Shown here in pieces: positions 51,648 to 64,000 of a stretch of 64,000 nt of DNA. The notes under the pieces are model-generated. The model was given only the letters and a program-made list of their open reading frames with translations, had not been told where the DNA came from and did not search any database. A program made the position numbers and the translations under genes. This stretch comes from Homoserinimonas sedimenticola (lineage in GTDB: Bacteria; Actinomycetota; Actinomycetes; Actinomycetales; Microbacteriaceae): assembly GCF_026094475.1 (NCBI RefSeq), contig NZ_JAPELL010000002.1, forward strand, positions 434,001 through 498,000, given 5' to 3'. Every line of letters starts with the position of its first letter. The first letter of the stretch is position 1.

Positions 51648-52694
51648 ATGACCCTCTCCGTTGCCGTCGCCGGCGCGAGCGGCTATGCGGGTGGCGAACT
51701 GCTGCGCATTCTTGCGGCCCACCCGGATGTCACGATCACGACCGTCACCGCCCACTCCAACGCCGGGCAGCCGCTCGTCGCGGCGCAACCACATCTCCGC
51801 TCGCTCGAGCACCTCGCCCTCGTCGACACGACCCCCGAGAATCTCGCGGGTCACGATGTCGTCTTCGTCGCCCTGCCGCACGGCAAGTCGGGCGAGCTGA
51901 CCGACCACCTGGGCGACGAGGCCCTCGTGATCGACTGCGGGGCTGACCACCGTCTCACCTCCGAGGACGACTGGGACAAGTTCTATGGCGGCGAGTTCTA
52001 TGGCGCCTGGGCCTACGGTCTTCCCGAACTCCTGCTCACTGACGGTTCGCGCCAGCGCGAGCGGCTGGTCGGCGCGCGGCGGATCGCGGTGCCCGGATGC
52101 AACGTGACCGCGATCACGCTGGGTCTCGCCCCGGGCATCCAGGCTGGCCTGCTGCAGCCGCAGGATCTCGTGTCGGTGCTCGCGGTCGGCACGTCGGGCG
52201 CAGGCAAGGCGCTCAAACCCCATCTACTCGCGAGCGAGATCCACGGCTCGGCGATGCCCTATGCGGTGGGCGGCACCCACCGGCACACGCCGGAGATCGT
52301 GCAAAACCTAGCGGCAGCGGGAGGGGAGGGGGCATCCATCTCCTTCACGCCCGTTCTGGTGCCGATGTCGCGGGGGATCCTGGCGACGAGCACGGCGCAG
52401 ATCGTGCCGGGGGTGGCCCTCTCCGACCTGCAGGCCGCGTGGGAGCAGGCCTACGCTGCGGAACCCTTCGTTTCTGTTCTGCCTGCGGGGGAGTTCCCGA
52501 AGACGGCCGATGTGCTCGGGGCCAACACCGCCCTCATGGGCCTCGCACTCGATGAGGCGACAGGGCGCGTCGTCGTCGTGAGCGCCATCGACAACCTTGT
52601 GAAGGGCACGGCGGGGGCCGCCGTCCAGTCGATGAACATCGCGCTGGCCCTTCCCGAGGCGACAGGACTGACGACGAACGGAGTGGCACCGTGA
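51648..52694 (+). CDS. argC: N-acetyl-gamma-glutamyl-phosphate reductase
   Basis: ArgC reduces N-acetylglutamyl phosphate to the semialdehyde with NADPH. The 348-residue protein has the Rossmann motif [12 protein letters not shown], the catalytic Cys151 in VPGCNVTA and the C-terminal [23 protein letters not shown] 51648 is the family start although the frame opens earlier. It is the first gene of argCJBDFH, and its stop overlaps the argJ GTG. Confidence 0.96.
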   Translation: MTLSVAVAGASGYAGGELLRILAAHPDVTITTVTAHSNAGQPLVAAQPHLRSLEHLALVDTTPENLAGHDVVFVALPHGKSGELTDHLGDEALVIDCGADHRLTSEDDWDKFYGGEFYGAWAYGLPELLLTDGSRQRERLVGARRIAVPGCNVTAITLGLAPGIQAGLLQPQDLVSVLAVGTSGAGKALKPHLLASEIHGSAMPYAVGGTHRHTPEIVQNLAAAGGEGASISFTPVLVPMSRGILATSTAQIVPGVALSDLQAAWEQAYAAEPFVSVLPAGEFPKTADVLGANTALMGLALDEATGRVVVVSAIDNLVKGTAGAAVQSMNIALALPEATGLTTNGVAP

Positions 52695-53893
52695 GCGGCG
52701 CGGGAGTCGAGGTCGGCACCTCCGACCCGGAGGGTGTGGGCGTGACCGCCCCAGCAGGTTTCGAGGCGGCGGGTGTCGCCGCCGGTCTCAAATCCTCGGG
52801 CGGGCTCGATGTCGCGCTCGTCGTCAACCGCGGGCCGTCGCAGGCGGCCGCGGCGGTCTTCACGAGCAACCGTGCCGTCGCCAACCCGATCATCTGGTCG
52901 CGGCAGGCGGTTTCCGATGGAGTCGTTTCGGCGGTCGTGCTCAATTCGGGCGGCGCCAACTGCTTCACGGGGTCCTTCGGTTTCCAGACGAGCCACCTGA
53001 CGGCGGAGGCTGTCGGTCGCGCCCTCGAAGTGTCGGCGGGCGACGTGCTCGTGTGCTCGACGGGGCTCATCGGCGTCGGCGACCAGAGCTTCCGCGACCG
53101 GGTGCTCGCGGGGGTCGACGCGGCGGCAGCAGCCCTCAGCGCAGAGGGCGGGGCGAACGCCTCCCGCGCCATCATGACGACCGACACGCGCCCCAAGACG
53201 GCGGTGGTTCGCCGCGACGGCTGGACGATCGGCGGCATGGCGAAGGGCGCGGGTATGCTCGCGCCGGGCCTCGCCACGATGCTCGTTGTGATCACGACCG
53301 ATGCCGAGCTCACGAGCGAAGAGCTGGATCAGGCGCTGCGCGCCGCTACCCGTATCAGCTTCGACCGCCTCGACTCCGACGGCTGCATGTCGACCAACGA
53401 CCAGGTGACCCTGCTCGCGAGCGGGGCATCCGGTATCCGCCCGGATCTGGGCGTGTTCACGGCGGCCCTGCAAGCACTCTGTATGGATCTGGCGTTCCAG
53501 CTGCAACGCGATGCAGAGGGCGCGAGCCACGACATCATCATCGAGGTCATGAGTGCCGCGAGCGAGGACGACGCCGTCGAGGTGGGGCGCTCGATCGCGC
53601 GCAACAACCTCTTCAAGGCAGCGATCTTCGGCAACGACCCCAACTGGGGTCGGGTGTTGGCGGCGATCGGCACGACGACGGCCGATTTCGACCCCTACAA
53701 CGTCGATGTCTCCATCAACGGCGTCCGCGTGTGTTCGAAGGGTGGCCCCGACCGGCCGCGCGAGGAGGTCGACCTGACTCCTCGGGAGGTCCTACTGCAG
53801 CTCGAGCTGAACGCGGGGCACTCGGGGGCGATCATCCTCACCAACGACCTCACGCACGACTACGTGCACGAGAACAGCGCGTACTCCAGCTGA
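52691..53893 (+). CDS. argJ: Bifunctional ornithine acetyltransferase/N-acetylglutamate synthase
   Basis: ArgJ recycles the acetyl group from acetylornithine to glutamate and may also use acetyl-CoA. The 400-residue precursor self-cleaves before Thr196, in the segment [14 protein letters not shown], to give two chains. [10 protein letters not shown] and the closing HENSAYSS are family marks. The gene overlaps argC by four bases and argB by one. The presence of ArgJ makes a cyclic acetyl pathway, so a dedicated argE is not needed. Confidence 0.95.
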   Translation: MSGAGVEVGTSDPEGVGVTAPAGFEAAGVAAGLKSSGGLDVALVVNRGPSQAAAAVFTSNRAVANPIIWSRQAVSDGVVSAVVLNSGGANCFTGSFGFQTSHLTAEAVGRALEVSAGDVLVCSTGLIGVGDQSFRDRVLAGVDAAAAALSAEGGANASRAIMTTDTRPKTAVVRRDGWTIGGMAKGAGMLAPGLATMLVVITTDAELTSEELDQALRAATRISFDRLDSDGCMSTNDQVTLLASGASGIRPDLGVFTAALQALCMDLAFQLQRDAEGASHDIIIEVMSAASEDDAVEVGRSIARNNLFKAAIFGNDPNWGRVLAAIGTTTADFDPYNVDVSINGVRVCSKGGPDRPREEVDLTPREVLLQLELNAGHSGAIILTNDLTHDYVHENSAYSS

Positions 53894-54834
53894 TGACCGA
53901 CTCCACCGATCTCCAGGCAGTGCGGGCGCAGGCCCTCATCGACTCGCTCCCGTGGCTCAGGGCCTTCCAGGGGCGCATCATCGTCGTCAAGTTCGGCGGC
54001 AACGCCATGGTCGACGATGAGCTCAAGAGGGCGTTCGCGCAGGACATGGTCTACCTGCACCATGTGGGCATCCGGCCCGTCGTCGTGCACGGGGGAGGGC
54101 CGCAGATTTCCCGCGCCCTCGCGGAACGCGGCATCAGCAGTGAATTCCGCGGCGGACTTCGCGTCACAAGCCCCGAGGCGATGGAGGTCGTCCGGGAGGT
54201 GCTCACGCGCGAGGTGAGCGGCGAACTCGTCGACCTGATCAATGAGCATGGCAACCTTGCCCAGGCGCTCTCGGGGGAGACGCAGGGGCTCTTCACCGGT
54301 CAGCGTCGGGGCACGATCGTCGACGGTGAAGAGGTTGATCTCGGGCTCGTGGGCGACGTCGTCGGCGTCGACCCCGCCGTCATCACGGCGCTGCTCGATG
54401 CCGGCCGCATCCCGGTCGTCTCCTCGGTTGCTCCCGATGGGGACGTGCCCGGGCAAGTGCTGAACGTGAATGCGGATTCCGCGGCAGCATCCGTCGCGGT
54501 CGCCCTGGGCGCCGTCAAGCTGGTGGTGCTGACGGATGTCGCGGGGCTCTACTCGGACTGGCCCAACCGCGACTCGCTCGTCTCCCGGATTACGGCATCC
54601 GAGCTTCGTGCGCTCCTGCCCTCTCTCGAGTCCGGCATGATCCCCAAGATGACGGCCTGCCTTGAGGCGGTGGACGGCGGCGTCGACAAGGCCGCAATCA
54701 TCGACGGGCGGGTGGCGCACTCGATTCTGACGGAGGTGTTCCGAAGCAGCGGCATCGGCACCGAGGTTGTGCCCGATGCCACCCCTCACGAGACCGCCCC
54801 CGGCGACGAGACGACGACAGCGAAGGCAGAGTAA
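53893..54834 (+). CDS. argB: Acetylglutamate kinase
   Basis: ArgB phosphorylates N-acetylglutamate and is commonly the arginine-inhibited step. The 313-residue protein has the phosphate-binding VVKFGGNAM, the [13 protein letters not shown] substrate loop, and [12 protein letters not shown] followed by [17 protein letters not shown]. An N-terminal helix (about 1-25), typical of arginine-sensitive hexameric kinases, is present. A 20-residue acidic tail follows the domain. It shares its first base with the argJ stop, and argD starts immediately after its TAA. Confidence 0.95.
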   Translation: MTDSTDLQAVRAQALIDSLPWLRAFQGRIIVVKFGGNAMVDDELKRAFAQDMVYLHHVGIRPVVVHGGGPQISRALAERGISSEFRGGLRVTSPEAMEVVREVLTREVSGELVDLINEHGNLAQALSGETQGLFTGQRRGTIVDGEEVDLGLVGDVVGVDPAVITALLDAGRIPVVSSVAPDGDVPGQVLNVNADSAAASVAVALGAVKLVVLTDVAGLYSDWPNRDSLVSRITASELRALLPSLESGMIPKMTACLEAVDGGVDKAAIIDGRVAHSILTEVFRSSGIGTEVVPDATPHETAPGDETTTAKAE

Positions 54835-58365
<3,531 letters not shown>

Positions 58366-58366
<1 letters not shown>

Positions 58367-59025
58367 TGGATGCGGCGCTTGCCGAGCTCCTCGCGGGAGA
58401 TGCGGTTACGGCGGCCCCGCGTCTGCTCGGCTCGCTTCTCTCGGTTGATTCCCCCGAGGGGCGCGTGTCGATCCGCATCACGGAGCTGGAGGCCTATCAC
58501 GGCGCGGCCGACCCCGGGTCACATGCTTTCCGCGGCCAGACGAGGCGCAACGCCGTCATGTTCGGCCCACCCGGGCATCTGTACACGTACTTCACCTATG
58601 GCATGCACACGTGCTGCAACATCGTTTGCTCACCAGAGGGCGTGGCATCCGGATGCCTCATCCGCGCGGGCGAGGTCGTGGAGGGCCTCAACCTGGCGCG
58701 TGCCCGCCGCCACACGTCTCGCTCCGATGCCGACCTTGCGCGCGGGCCGGGGCGCGTGTGTGTCGCCCTCGGTGTCACCCTCGATGACGGGGGAGCCGAT
58801 CTCGCGACGTCACGCATCCGGCTGACGTTGGGCGAGCAGGTGCCGGATGTTGCGACGGGCCCACGAACAGGCGTGTCCGGCCCAGGCGGCACCGAGGAGT
58901 TCCCCTGGCGTTTCTGGGTTCCCGGCGACCCGACCGTCTCGCCCTACAAGCGGCACGTGCCCAAGACCAGGAGCACCGTGGCGGGCAGGGCGACAAACGT
59001 CCCGAGGAATACATCCGACGGATGA
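58366..59025 (+). CDS. mpg: 3-methyladenine DNA glycosylase (AAG/MPG family)
   Basis: A 219-residue base-excision repair enzyme that removes alkylated purines. The family block runs TELEAYHGAADPGSHAFRG, then RRNAVMFGPPGHLYTYFTYGMHTCCNIV in segments, and later RAGEVVEG and ARGPGRVCVALG. The catalytic Glu is in ELEAY. A GTG at 58363 is in frame just before ATG 58366; both overlap the argH stop, so it is transcribed with the arg genes, a common actinobacterial neighbour arrangement. Confidence 0.93.
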
Positions 59026-59082
59026 CCCGGTGTGGTCCGCCCGGTCGATGTGTCGGCCGAGGCCTGACGACAGGCTGGATGC

Positions 59083-59802
59083 ATGAACTTCCACGACCCA
59101 GCAGCACTCCTGTCGGCCTCGCGCCTGACGGTCTCCTACCCCGGCACCCGGGCTCTCGACGGTGTCGATCTCACCGTCCGCGCGGGTGAGTCTGTCGCCA
59201 TCATGGGGCCGTCGGGCTCGGGCAAGACAACCCTCCTCCACGCTCTCGCGGGCATCATCACCCCGACAAGTGGCGAGGTGATCGTGACGACCGAGGCGGG
59301 TCTGGTCACCGTCAGTGCCCTCTCCGAGTCGGATCGATCGCGGCTGCGTCGCGAGGACTTCGGCTTTGTCTTCCAGCAGGGCCTCCTCATCCCGGAGCTC
59401 ACCGTCATCGAGAACGCGTCGTTGCCGCTCCTCCTCGCGGGCCAGTCCAGGGCGACGGCGGAGGCACACGCGGTCGCGTGGCTCGCTCGGCTCGGGCTCG
59501 CCGGGCTCGAGCGTCGCCGCATCGGTGAGCTCTCGGGTGGGCAGGCGCAGCGCGTTGCGATTGCCCGGGCGCAGGTCACGGGGGCGCGCCTCATCTTCGC
59601 CGATGAGCCGACGGGAGCGCTCGATTCGGCCACTTCACGCGAGACGATGACCGCCCTTCTCGAGGCTGCGACGGATGGCGGCCGCGCGCTGGTCGTTGTC
59701 ACTCACGACGAACAGGTGGCAGCTCGCTGTTCACGCATCGTGAGGTTGCGCGACGGACGCCTCGACGGGGCCGAGCGCGCGGGTTCTGAGGAGGCAGCAT
59801 GA
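59083..59802 (+). CDS. ABC transporter ATP-binding protein (LolD/MacB type)
   Basis: A 239-residue ATPase for a FtsX-like permease. Walker A is GPSGSGKTT, the Q-loop is FVFQQGLLIPELTV, the signature is [14 protein letters not shown] and Walker B is LIFADEPTGALDS. Enzymes of this subgroup usually power efflux or mechanotransmission rather than import. It overlaps the permease gene by four bases. No adjacent two-component system is seen, unlike BceAB-type modules. Confidence 0.9.
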   Translation: MNFHDPAALLSASRLTVSYPGTRALDGVDLTVRAGESVAIMGPSGSGKTTLLHALAGIITPTSGEVIVTTEAGLVTVSALSESDRSRLRREDFGFVFQQGLLIPELTVIENASLPLLLAGQSRATAEAHAVAWLARLGLAGLERRRIGELSGGQAQRVAIARAQVTGARLIFADEPTGALDSATSRETMTALLEAATDGGRALVVVTHDEQVAARCSRIVRLRDGRLDGAERAGSEEAA

Positions 59803-61190
59803 CCGCGACCACTACAACCACAGGCATCCCGGCTCGTCCCGCGCGGTCGCGCCGCGGCGCGCCCATTGCCCGTCTCACATGGATGCTGGCGCGCCCCGGT
59901 GCCGACTCGCTGTCGACATTGTTGCTCCCGGGGGTGGCGTTCGCGGTCACGACCGCGCTGCTGCTCACAGTGGCGGGGGGCGGCGCCATGTTCTGGCGCT
60001 GGCCCGATGAGGAGTGGGCTGCCACGTATCAGTTGCTGAGCGGTCTCGCCCTCGCCTTGCTCGTCATTCCTCTTGCCAGTCTCAGCGGCGCCGCGGCGCG
60101 TCTGTCGGCCCGCCGTCGTGATGACCGGCTAGCGACCCTCCGCCTGCTCGGAGCGACGGGCCGCGCGGTTGTCGCGATCACGGTCCTGGAGTCTGCCCTC
60201 ATTGCGTCGGCGGGAGCCGTCATCGGCGTCGTGCTCTACCTGGCGGCGACCCCTCTCGTGGGGCTGATCCCCTTCGGCGGCGCGCCAATCGGCGCCGCCG
60301 CGATTCTTCTTTCGCCGCTGTGGGTCGCCGCGATCGTCGTCGCTATCGTCCTGCTCGCGGCCGTCAGCGCGGTCGTGGGCCTGCGAAAGGTCGTCATCTC
60401 CCCGCTGGGTGTGCGTCTCAAGCAGTCGGCGCCCCGCGTTAGCTGGCTGCGGATGCTCGTGGGCGCGGTCGTCGTGATCGTCGCGTTTGTCACGCTCCAG
60501 AGCTTCGGGGTGCTGCCGAGCTACACGGCGATCGCGGTCGCGATCGCCGCGGCATTCGCGATCGGTGTCGGCGTGCTCAATCTTGTCGGTCCGTGGGTGA
60601 TCTGGCTCATTGCCCGCGTTCAGCTCTCCCGCGCCGGCACGGCTCAGAAGCTCATCGCCGCGAGAACCATGCTGGAGGCACCCAAGGTCGCATGGCGTCA
60701 GGTCAGCGGGCTGGCGATGACGAGCTTCGTCGCGGTGGTCGGCGGCACGGGTGTGTCGTTCCTCATCAAGGAGGGTGGGCCGGCAGATCAGGTCGTGCTC
60801 TTCAGCGACGTGCGCACGGGCATCATCATCACTCTCGTGGCCTCCTTCCTGATGGTCGCGTGCTCTGTTGGGGTGAACCAGGCCTCGGCGGTGCTTGATC
60901 GGCGCGATCTCTACGTCGGGCTCGACCGCGTCGGCATGCCTCGCGGGGTTCTCGAAGCAGCTCGGGCGCGCGGCATCATGGTGCCCCTCGCCTGGGTTTC
61001 GCTCGGGTCCGCGGCGCTCGGCGCGCTTCTGGTGTTTCCCCTGGCCGGCTACGCGCTCATCACGGCGCCGGCCTCGCTCCTTGTCATTGCTCTGGCCTTC
61101 GCGGTCGGCATAGCCCTGGTCAGCCTCGCGCTCGTAGCGACGAGGCCGGTTGTCACGAGGGTGCTTGAGCATCCGGAACGGGCTCAGTAG
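59799..61190 (+). CDS. FtsX-like ABC transporter permease
   Basis: A 463-residue membrane subunit with about eight to ten hydrophobic segments. Two FtsX-like cores are recognisable: around 75-175 (RRDDRLATLRLLGATGRAVVAI) and around 340-455 (RRDLYVGLDRVGMPRGVLEAAR). The extracellular loops are short, so no large substrate-binding domain is present. It forms an exporter with the ATPase encoded just upstream. The substrate is unknown; antimicrobial-peptide or lipid export is typical for relatives. Confidence 0.86.
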   Translation: MTATTTTTGIPARPARSRRGAPIARLTWMLARPGADSLSTLLLPGVAFAVTTALLLTVAGGGAMFWRWPDEEWAATYQLLSGLALALLVIPLASLSGAAARLSARRRDDRLATLRLLGATGRAVVAITVLESALIASAGAVIGVVLYLAATPLVGLIPFGGAPIGAAAILLSPLWVAAIVVAIVLLAAVSAVVGLRKVVISPLGVRLKQSAPRVSWLRMLVGAVVVIVAFVTLQSFGVLPSYTAIAVAIAAAFAIGVGVLNLVGPWVIWLIARVQLSRAGTAQKLIAARTMLEAPKVAWRQVSGLAMTSFVAVVGGTGVSFLIKEGGPADQVVLFSDVRTGIIITLVASFLMVACSVGVNQASAVLDRRDLYVGLDRVGMPRGVLEAARARGIMVPLAWVSLGSAALGALLVFPLAGYALITAPASLLVIALAFAVGIALVSLALVATRPVVTRVLEHPERAQ

Positions 61191-61218
61191 AGCAGGGGCT
61201 TCGCCAAGCTGCGGGTGG

Positions 61219-61224
61219 TACCGT
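61219..61224 (+). promoter_or_regulatory. -10 element, leaderless PAS-GGDEF gene
   Basis: TACCGT starting 13 bases before the ATG at 61232. Confidence 0.55.
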
Positions 61225-61231
61225 CCGGCGC

Positions 61232-62533
61232 ATGAAGAGTGCAGACGCAGGCCGGGCATCGCTGAGCGAGGAGGCGTCCGTGCGCCTGCGGCTCGTGGCG
61301 GACGTCATCCGGGAGATGCCATCCGCCGCCTTCATCACCGATGCGGGGCAGGCGACCGGTCGTCCCAGCATCCTTGCTGCCAACGCGGCCGCGATCGAGT
61401 TGACGGGGTATTCCTTTGCCGAAATGGAGGGCAAGTCGCCCATCATGTTCTCTCGGGAGACGGTGGACGAGGAGAAGCTGGCCGCCGCCCTTGCCGCGTT
61501 CCAGGCCGGCGAGGCTCATCGCTCGCGCACCGTGCAGAAGCGACCGGATGGCGCGCTCTACTACGTCGACTGGAGCATGACGCCCGTGCGTAACCAGGCG
61601 GGCGAGGTTGACTTTTTTCTCTGGCTTCAGGGAGACGTGAGCCAACGGGTCGAGGCGGAGGGTATGCGCGACACTCTTTTCGAAGCGCTCGACCTCGCGG
61701 AGGACTCGGTCATCATTTCGAGCGACGAGGGAATCGAGTTCGTCAACCGAGGGTTTCGGCGACTGAGCGGGCTTGACGAGGCCGACGTGCTGGGAAATGA
61801 GATAAACGCGCTCGAGATGGTGCCCATCGATCCGCGCACCCTTGAGCCCACGGATTTGGTGGCGCCCGACACACCGAGGATTCTGATTCGAGGACGAAGC
61901 ACAGCTGGCGCGAGCGTTTACCTCGACATCGCAACGACGGTCGTGGTGGACAAGACGACGGGTGCACGTCGCCTGGTCCATGTGGGCAAAGACGTGACTG
62001 AGGACATCATGCGTCGCTCGGAGGAGAGAGCCAGGGCAAATCGCGATCCTCTCACGGGCCTTCTCAACCGTCGCGGGGGCGAGGCGATGCTCGACGCAGC
62101 CCGTGCTGAGGCCCAAGCACGTGGAGGAACCTTCTCGGTCGTCATGGGCGACATCGACCGCTTCAAGAGCGTCAACGACCGCTACGGGCATCCCGTCGGT
62201 GACGCCGTGTTGCAAGCGGTCGCCTCGGCGCTCGAACAGAACGTGCGAGCGGAATCCTCGGTCGTGCGATGGGGCGGCGAAGAATTCCTCGTAGTACTAC
62301 CGGCGATGGCTCTTGACACGGCGGTACCTCTCGCCGAGCGGCTACGGGCGCTTGTAGCGGAAGCCGAGACGGAGCCGGCGGGCGCGGTGACCATCTCGCT
62401 CGGCGTCGCGGAGTGGTTTCCAGGAGAGGGGCTCGCGAGCGTTGTCTCTCGGGCCGACAAGGCACTGTACTCCTCAAAGACGCACGGGCGAGACAGGGTC
62501 ACCCGTGCGGCGCCGCCGCACTCGCCCGCCTGA
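61232..62533 (+). CDS. PAS-PAS-GGDEF diguanylate cyclase
   Basis: A 433-residue soluble signalling protein expected to make cyclic di-GMP. Two PAS domains come first: about 18-140 (ILAANAAAIELTGYSFAEMEGKSP in segments) and about 145-265 (ISSDEGIEFVNRGFRRLSGLDEADVLG). The GGDEF domain (about 275-425) has RDPLTGLLNRRG, GDIDRFKSVNDRYGHPVGD and the active-site loop GGEEF at 348-352. The inhibitory I-site RxxD is degenerate: RAES stands at that position, so product inhibition may be absent. No membrane segment or EAL domain is present. It is a single gene between the ABC pair and tyrS. Confidence 0.92.
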   Translation: MKSADAGRASLSEEASVRLRLVADVIREMPSAAFITDAGQATGRPSILAANAAAIELTGYSFAEMEGKSPIMFSRETVDEEKLAAALAAFQAGEAHRSRTVQKRPDGALYYVDWSMTPVRNQAGEVDFFLWLQGDVSQRVEAEGMRDTLFEALDLAEDSVIISSDEGIEFVNRGFRRLSGLDEADVLGNEINALEMVPIDPRTLEPTDLVAPDTPRILIRGRSTAGASVYLDIATTVVVDKTTGARRLVHVGKDVTEDIMRRSEERARANRDPLTGLLNRRGGEAMLDAARAEAQARGGTFSVVMGDIDRFKSVNDRYGHPVGDAVLQAVASALEQNVRAESSVVRWGGEEFLVVLPAMALDTAVPLAERLRALVAEAETEPAGAVTISLGVAEWFPGEGLASVVSRADKALYSSKTHGRDRVTRAAPPHSPA

Positions 62534-62541
62534 CGCGCTGG

Positions 62542-62547
62542 TACCGT
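62542..62547 (+). promoter_or_regulatory. -10 element, leaderless tyrS
   Basis: TACCGT starting 13 bases before the GTG at 62555. Confidence 0.55.
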
Positions 62548-62554
62548 TGACGTC

Positions 62555-63859
62555 GTGTCAACGACCGGGCAACTCCTTGAGCAGCAGAGCAACGACGATT
62601 CCTTTCCCTCTCTGTGGGACGAGCTGCGCTGGCGTGGCCTGATTCACGTTTCGACAGACGAGTCGGCCCTTCGGGAGCTTCTCGCTGGGCCACCGATCGT
62701 CTATTACTGCGGCTTCGATCCGACGGCCCCGAGCCTTCACCTGGGCAATCTGGTCCAGCTCCTCCTGCTGCGCCGCCTGCAGCTGGCAGGCCACCGGCCG
62801 CTGGCGCTGGTCGGCGGGTCTACGGGCCTCATCGGCGATCCCAAGCCGACGGCGGAGCGCACCCTCAACACTCCCGAGGTTGTGGCGGAATGGGTCGGCT
62901 ACCTTCAGGGGCAGGTGTCGAAGTTCCTGAGCTTCGAGGGCGAGAATGCGGCTCAGCTTGTCAACAATCTGGACTGGACCGCCCCGCTCTCCGCGATCGA
63001 CTTCCTGCGCGACGTGGGCAAGTACTTCCGCGTCGGCACGATGCTCAAGAAGGATGCTGTGAGCGCCCGTCTCAACTCAGACGCGGGCATCAGCTTCACC
63101 GAGTTCAGCTACCAGATTCTCCAGGGTATGGATTTTCTCCAGCTCTACCGCAATTACGGCTGCGTGTTGCAGACGGGTGGCTCCGACCAGTGGGGCAATC
63201 TGACGAGCGGCACTGACCTCGTGCATAAGGCCGAAGGGGTGAGCGTTCACGCGATCGGCACCCCTCTCATCACGAATTCCGACGGCACCAAGTTCGGCAA
63301 GAGTGAGGGCAATGCGGTGTGGCTGGATGCCTCGCTCACAAGTCCCTACGCGATGTACCAGTTCTGGCTCAACACCGACGACGCCGACGTGGTCGCGCGG
63401 CTGAAGGTCTTCACGTTTCTGTCGCGGGCGCGCATCGAGGAGCTCGAGCGCGCCGTGGCGGAGGAACCTTTCCGGCGGGAGGCCCAGCGCACTCTCGCGT
63501 TTGAGGTGACGTCGCTTGTCCATGGCACGGCGGCGACCGAGGCGGCGATCGCGGCGGCGCAGGCGCTCTTCGGTCAGGGCGAGCTTGAGTCGCTCGATGC
63601 GGCGACGCTTGAGTCGGCGCTCGCCGAGCTTCCTCATGCGGCAGCATCCCCAGGCGCAACGATCGCCCAGCTGCTTGTCGATGCCTCTCTCGTGAAGAGC
63701 CTGGGAGAGGCCCGTCGCGCGATCGAGCAGGGTGGTGTCTATGTCAACAACGTGAGCGTGACGGATGCCGCCGAAACGATCGACTCACACCTGCTTGCGG
63801 GCCGTCTCGCTGTGCTGCGGCGCGGCAAGAAGACGCTCGCGGGTGTCGTCGCGGGCTAG
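62555..63859 (+). CDS. tyrS: Tyrosine-tRNA ligase
   Basis: A class I aminoacyl-tRNA synthetase charging tRNA-Tyr. The 434-residue protein has the HIGH-equivalent HLGN at 62-65 after YYCGFDPTAPS, the tyrosine-binding QILQGMDFLQLY, and the KMSKS-equivalent KFGKS at 246-250. A C-terminal S4 RNA-binding domain covers about 365-425. The GTG start is fixed by the leaderless -10 element and by the family N-terminus. No T-box leader is present. Confidence 0.96.
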   Translation: MSTTGQLLEQQSNDDSFPSLWDELRWRGLIHVSTDESALRELLAGPPIVYYCGFDPTAPSLHLGNLVQLLLLRRLQLAGHRPLALVGGSTGLIGDPKPTAERTLNTPEVVAEWVGYLQGQVSKFLSFEGENAAQLVNNLDWTAPLSAIDFLRDVGKYFRVGTMLKKDAVSARLNSDAGISFTEFSYQILQGMDFLQLYRNYGCVLQTGGSDQWGNLTSGTDLVHKAEGVSVHAIGTPLITNSDGTKFGKSEGNAVWLDASLTSPYAMYQFWLNTDDADVVARLKVFTFLSRARIEELERAVAEEPFRREAQRTLAFEVTSLVHGTAATEAAIAAAQALFGQGELESLDAATLESALAELPHAAASPGATIAQLLVDASLVKSLGEARRAIEQGGVYVNNVSVTDAAETIDSHLLAGRLAVLRRGKKTLAGVVAG

Positions 63860-63905
63860 GTTCGGTCGGCCTCGTTAGGATGGGGCGAGCCAGCGAGGGG
63901 AGAGC

Positions 63906-64000
63906 GTGGAAGAAAAGCCTGATGTCAGCCGGGGCACCGGTGAGGCAGACCGTGCAGGGTCGGAGGGTTCGGCGCCGAGCGCGTTTTCGGCGGGAACGCC
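63906..64000 (+). CDS. Start of an unidentified gene (cut by the window end)
   Basis: GTG 63906 follows a ribosome binding site GGGGAGAG, and the frame stays open to the window end. The 31 visible residues are acidic and rich in Glu, Ser, Gly and Ala with no recognisable domain, as in disordered N-termini. A TTAGGAT element near 63875 could be its promoter. Confidence 0.5.
   Translation, partial: MEEKPDVSRGTGEADRAGSEGSAPSAFSAGT

Noticed and set aside
62521-62555. T-box or other riboswitch before tyrS
   Set aside because: Only 21 bases separate the GGDEF stop and the tyrS start, and the -10 element sits within them, so there is no room for a leader RNA.

Overview
The window is high-GC chromosomal DNA from an actinobacterium, most likely a member of the Microbacteriaceae. 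The evidence is the gene content and order (pnp - M16 peptidase - dapB; clgR - DUF3046 - recA - recX; lexA back to back with a LysM gene; a PriA-type hisA; DUF1844 next to infC), GAAC-N4-GTTC LexA boxes, TANNNT -10 elements and very frequent GTG starts. I found no rRNA, tRNA, insertion sequence, prophage or CRISPR array. Almost all of the window is core housekeeping DNA, with a few accessory inserts.

Layout. 1-5220: a small catabolic or oxidative block: a luciferase-like monooxygenase with its FMN reductase, a zinc alcohol dehydrogenase, a short-chain dehydrogenase and an alpha/beta hydrolase resembling C-C bond hydrolases. 5242-9329: a baeRF-type protein facing away from pnp, whose 5' leader fits the Actino-pnp RNA, then a small membrane protein. 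9422-11386: an aldo/keto reductase that has lost its catalytic residues, a TetR regulator and a gap with a palindromic operator candidate. 11387-19588: M16 peptidase, phosphatase, acetyltransferase, dapB, thyA, folA, an ArsR/SulP pair and dapA. 19666-28078: RNase J, FtsK, PgsA, PncC, ClgR, DUF3046, RecA and RecX. 28116-34173: lipoprotein, MiaB, MiaA, DapF, an RsmC-like methyltransferase and HflX. 34210-37446: an ABC exporter, LexA and a LysM membrane protein. 37544-44410: hisC-hisB-hisH-priA, SseB-like protein, DUF1844, infC-rpmI-rplT and an rRNA methyltransferase. 44489-47880: a gluABCD-type amino-acid importer. 47923-58366: pheST and argCJBDFH. 58366-64000: a 3-methyladenine glycosylase, an ABC/FtsX pair, a PAS-GGDEF protein, tyrS and the first codons of one more gene.

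How the parts connect. dapB, dapA and dapF supply meso-diaminopimelate and lysine. recA, lexA and the LysM gene carry LexA-box candidates and form a visible SOS module with recX. Histidine and arginine genes form near-complete operons; argR and argG are absent from the arg cluster. Translation and RNA genes (infC, rpmI, rplT, pheST, tyrS, miaAB, hflX, pnp, rnj) are spread between them.

Regulatory signals. About eighteen genes have a TANNNT element starting exactly 12-13 bases before the start codon, which points to widespread leaderless transcription and fixes several start sites. Other candidates are an arginine-rich leader ORF with alternative hairpins before argC, a GlnR-like box before the amino-acid importer, a strong hairpin between the importer's binding-protein and permease genes, and palindromes at the tetR, arsR, clgR, ABC-exporter and hydrolase promoters.
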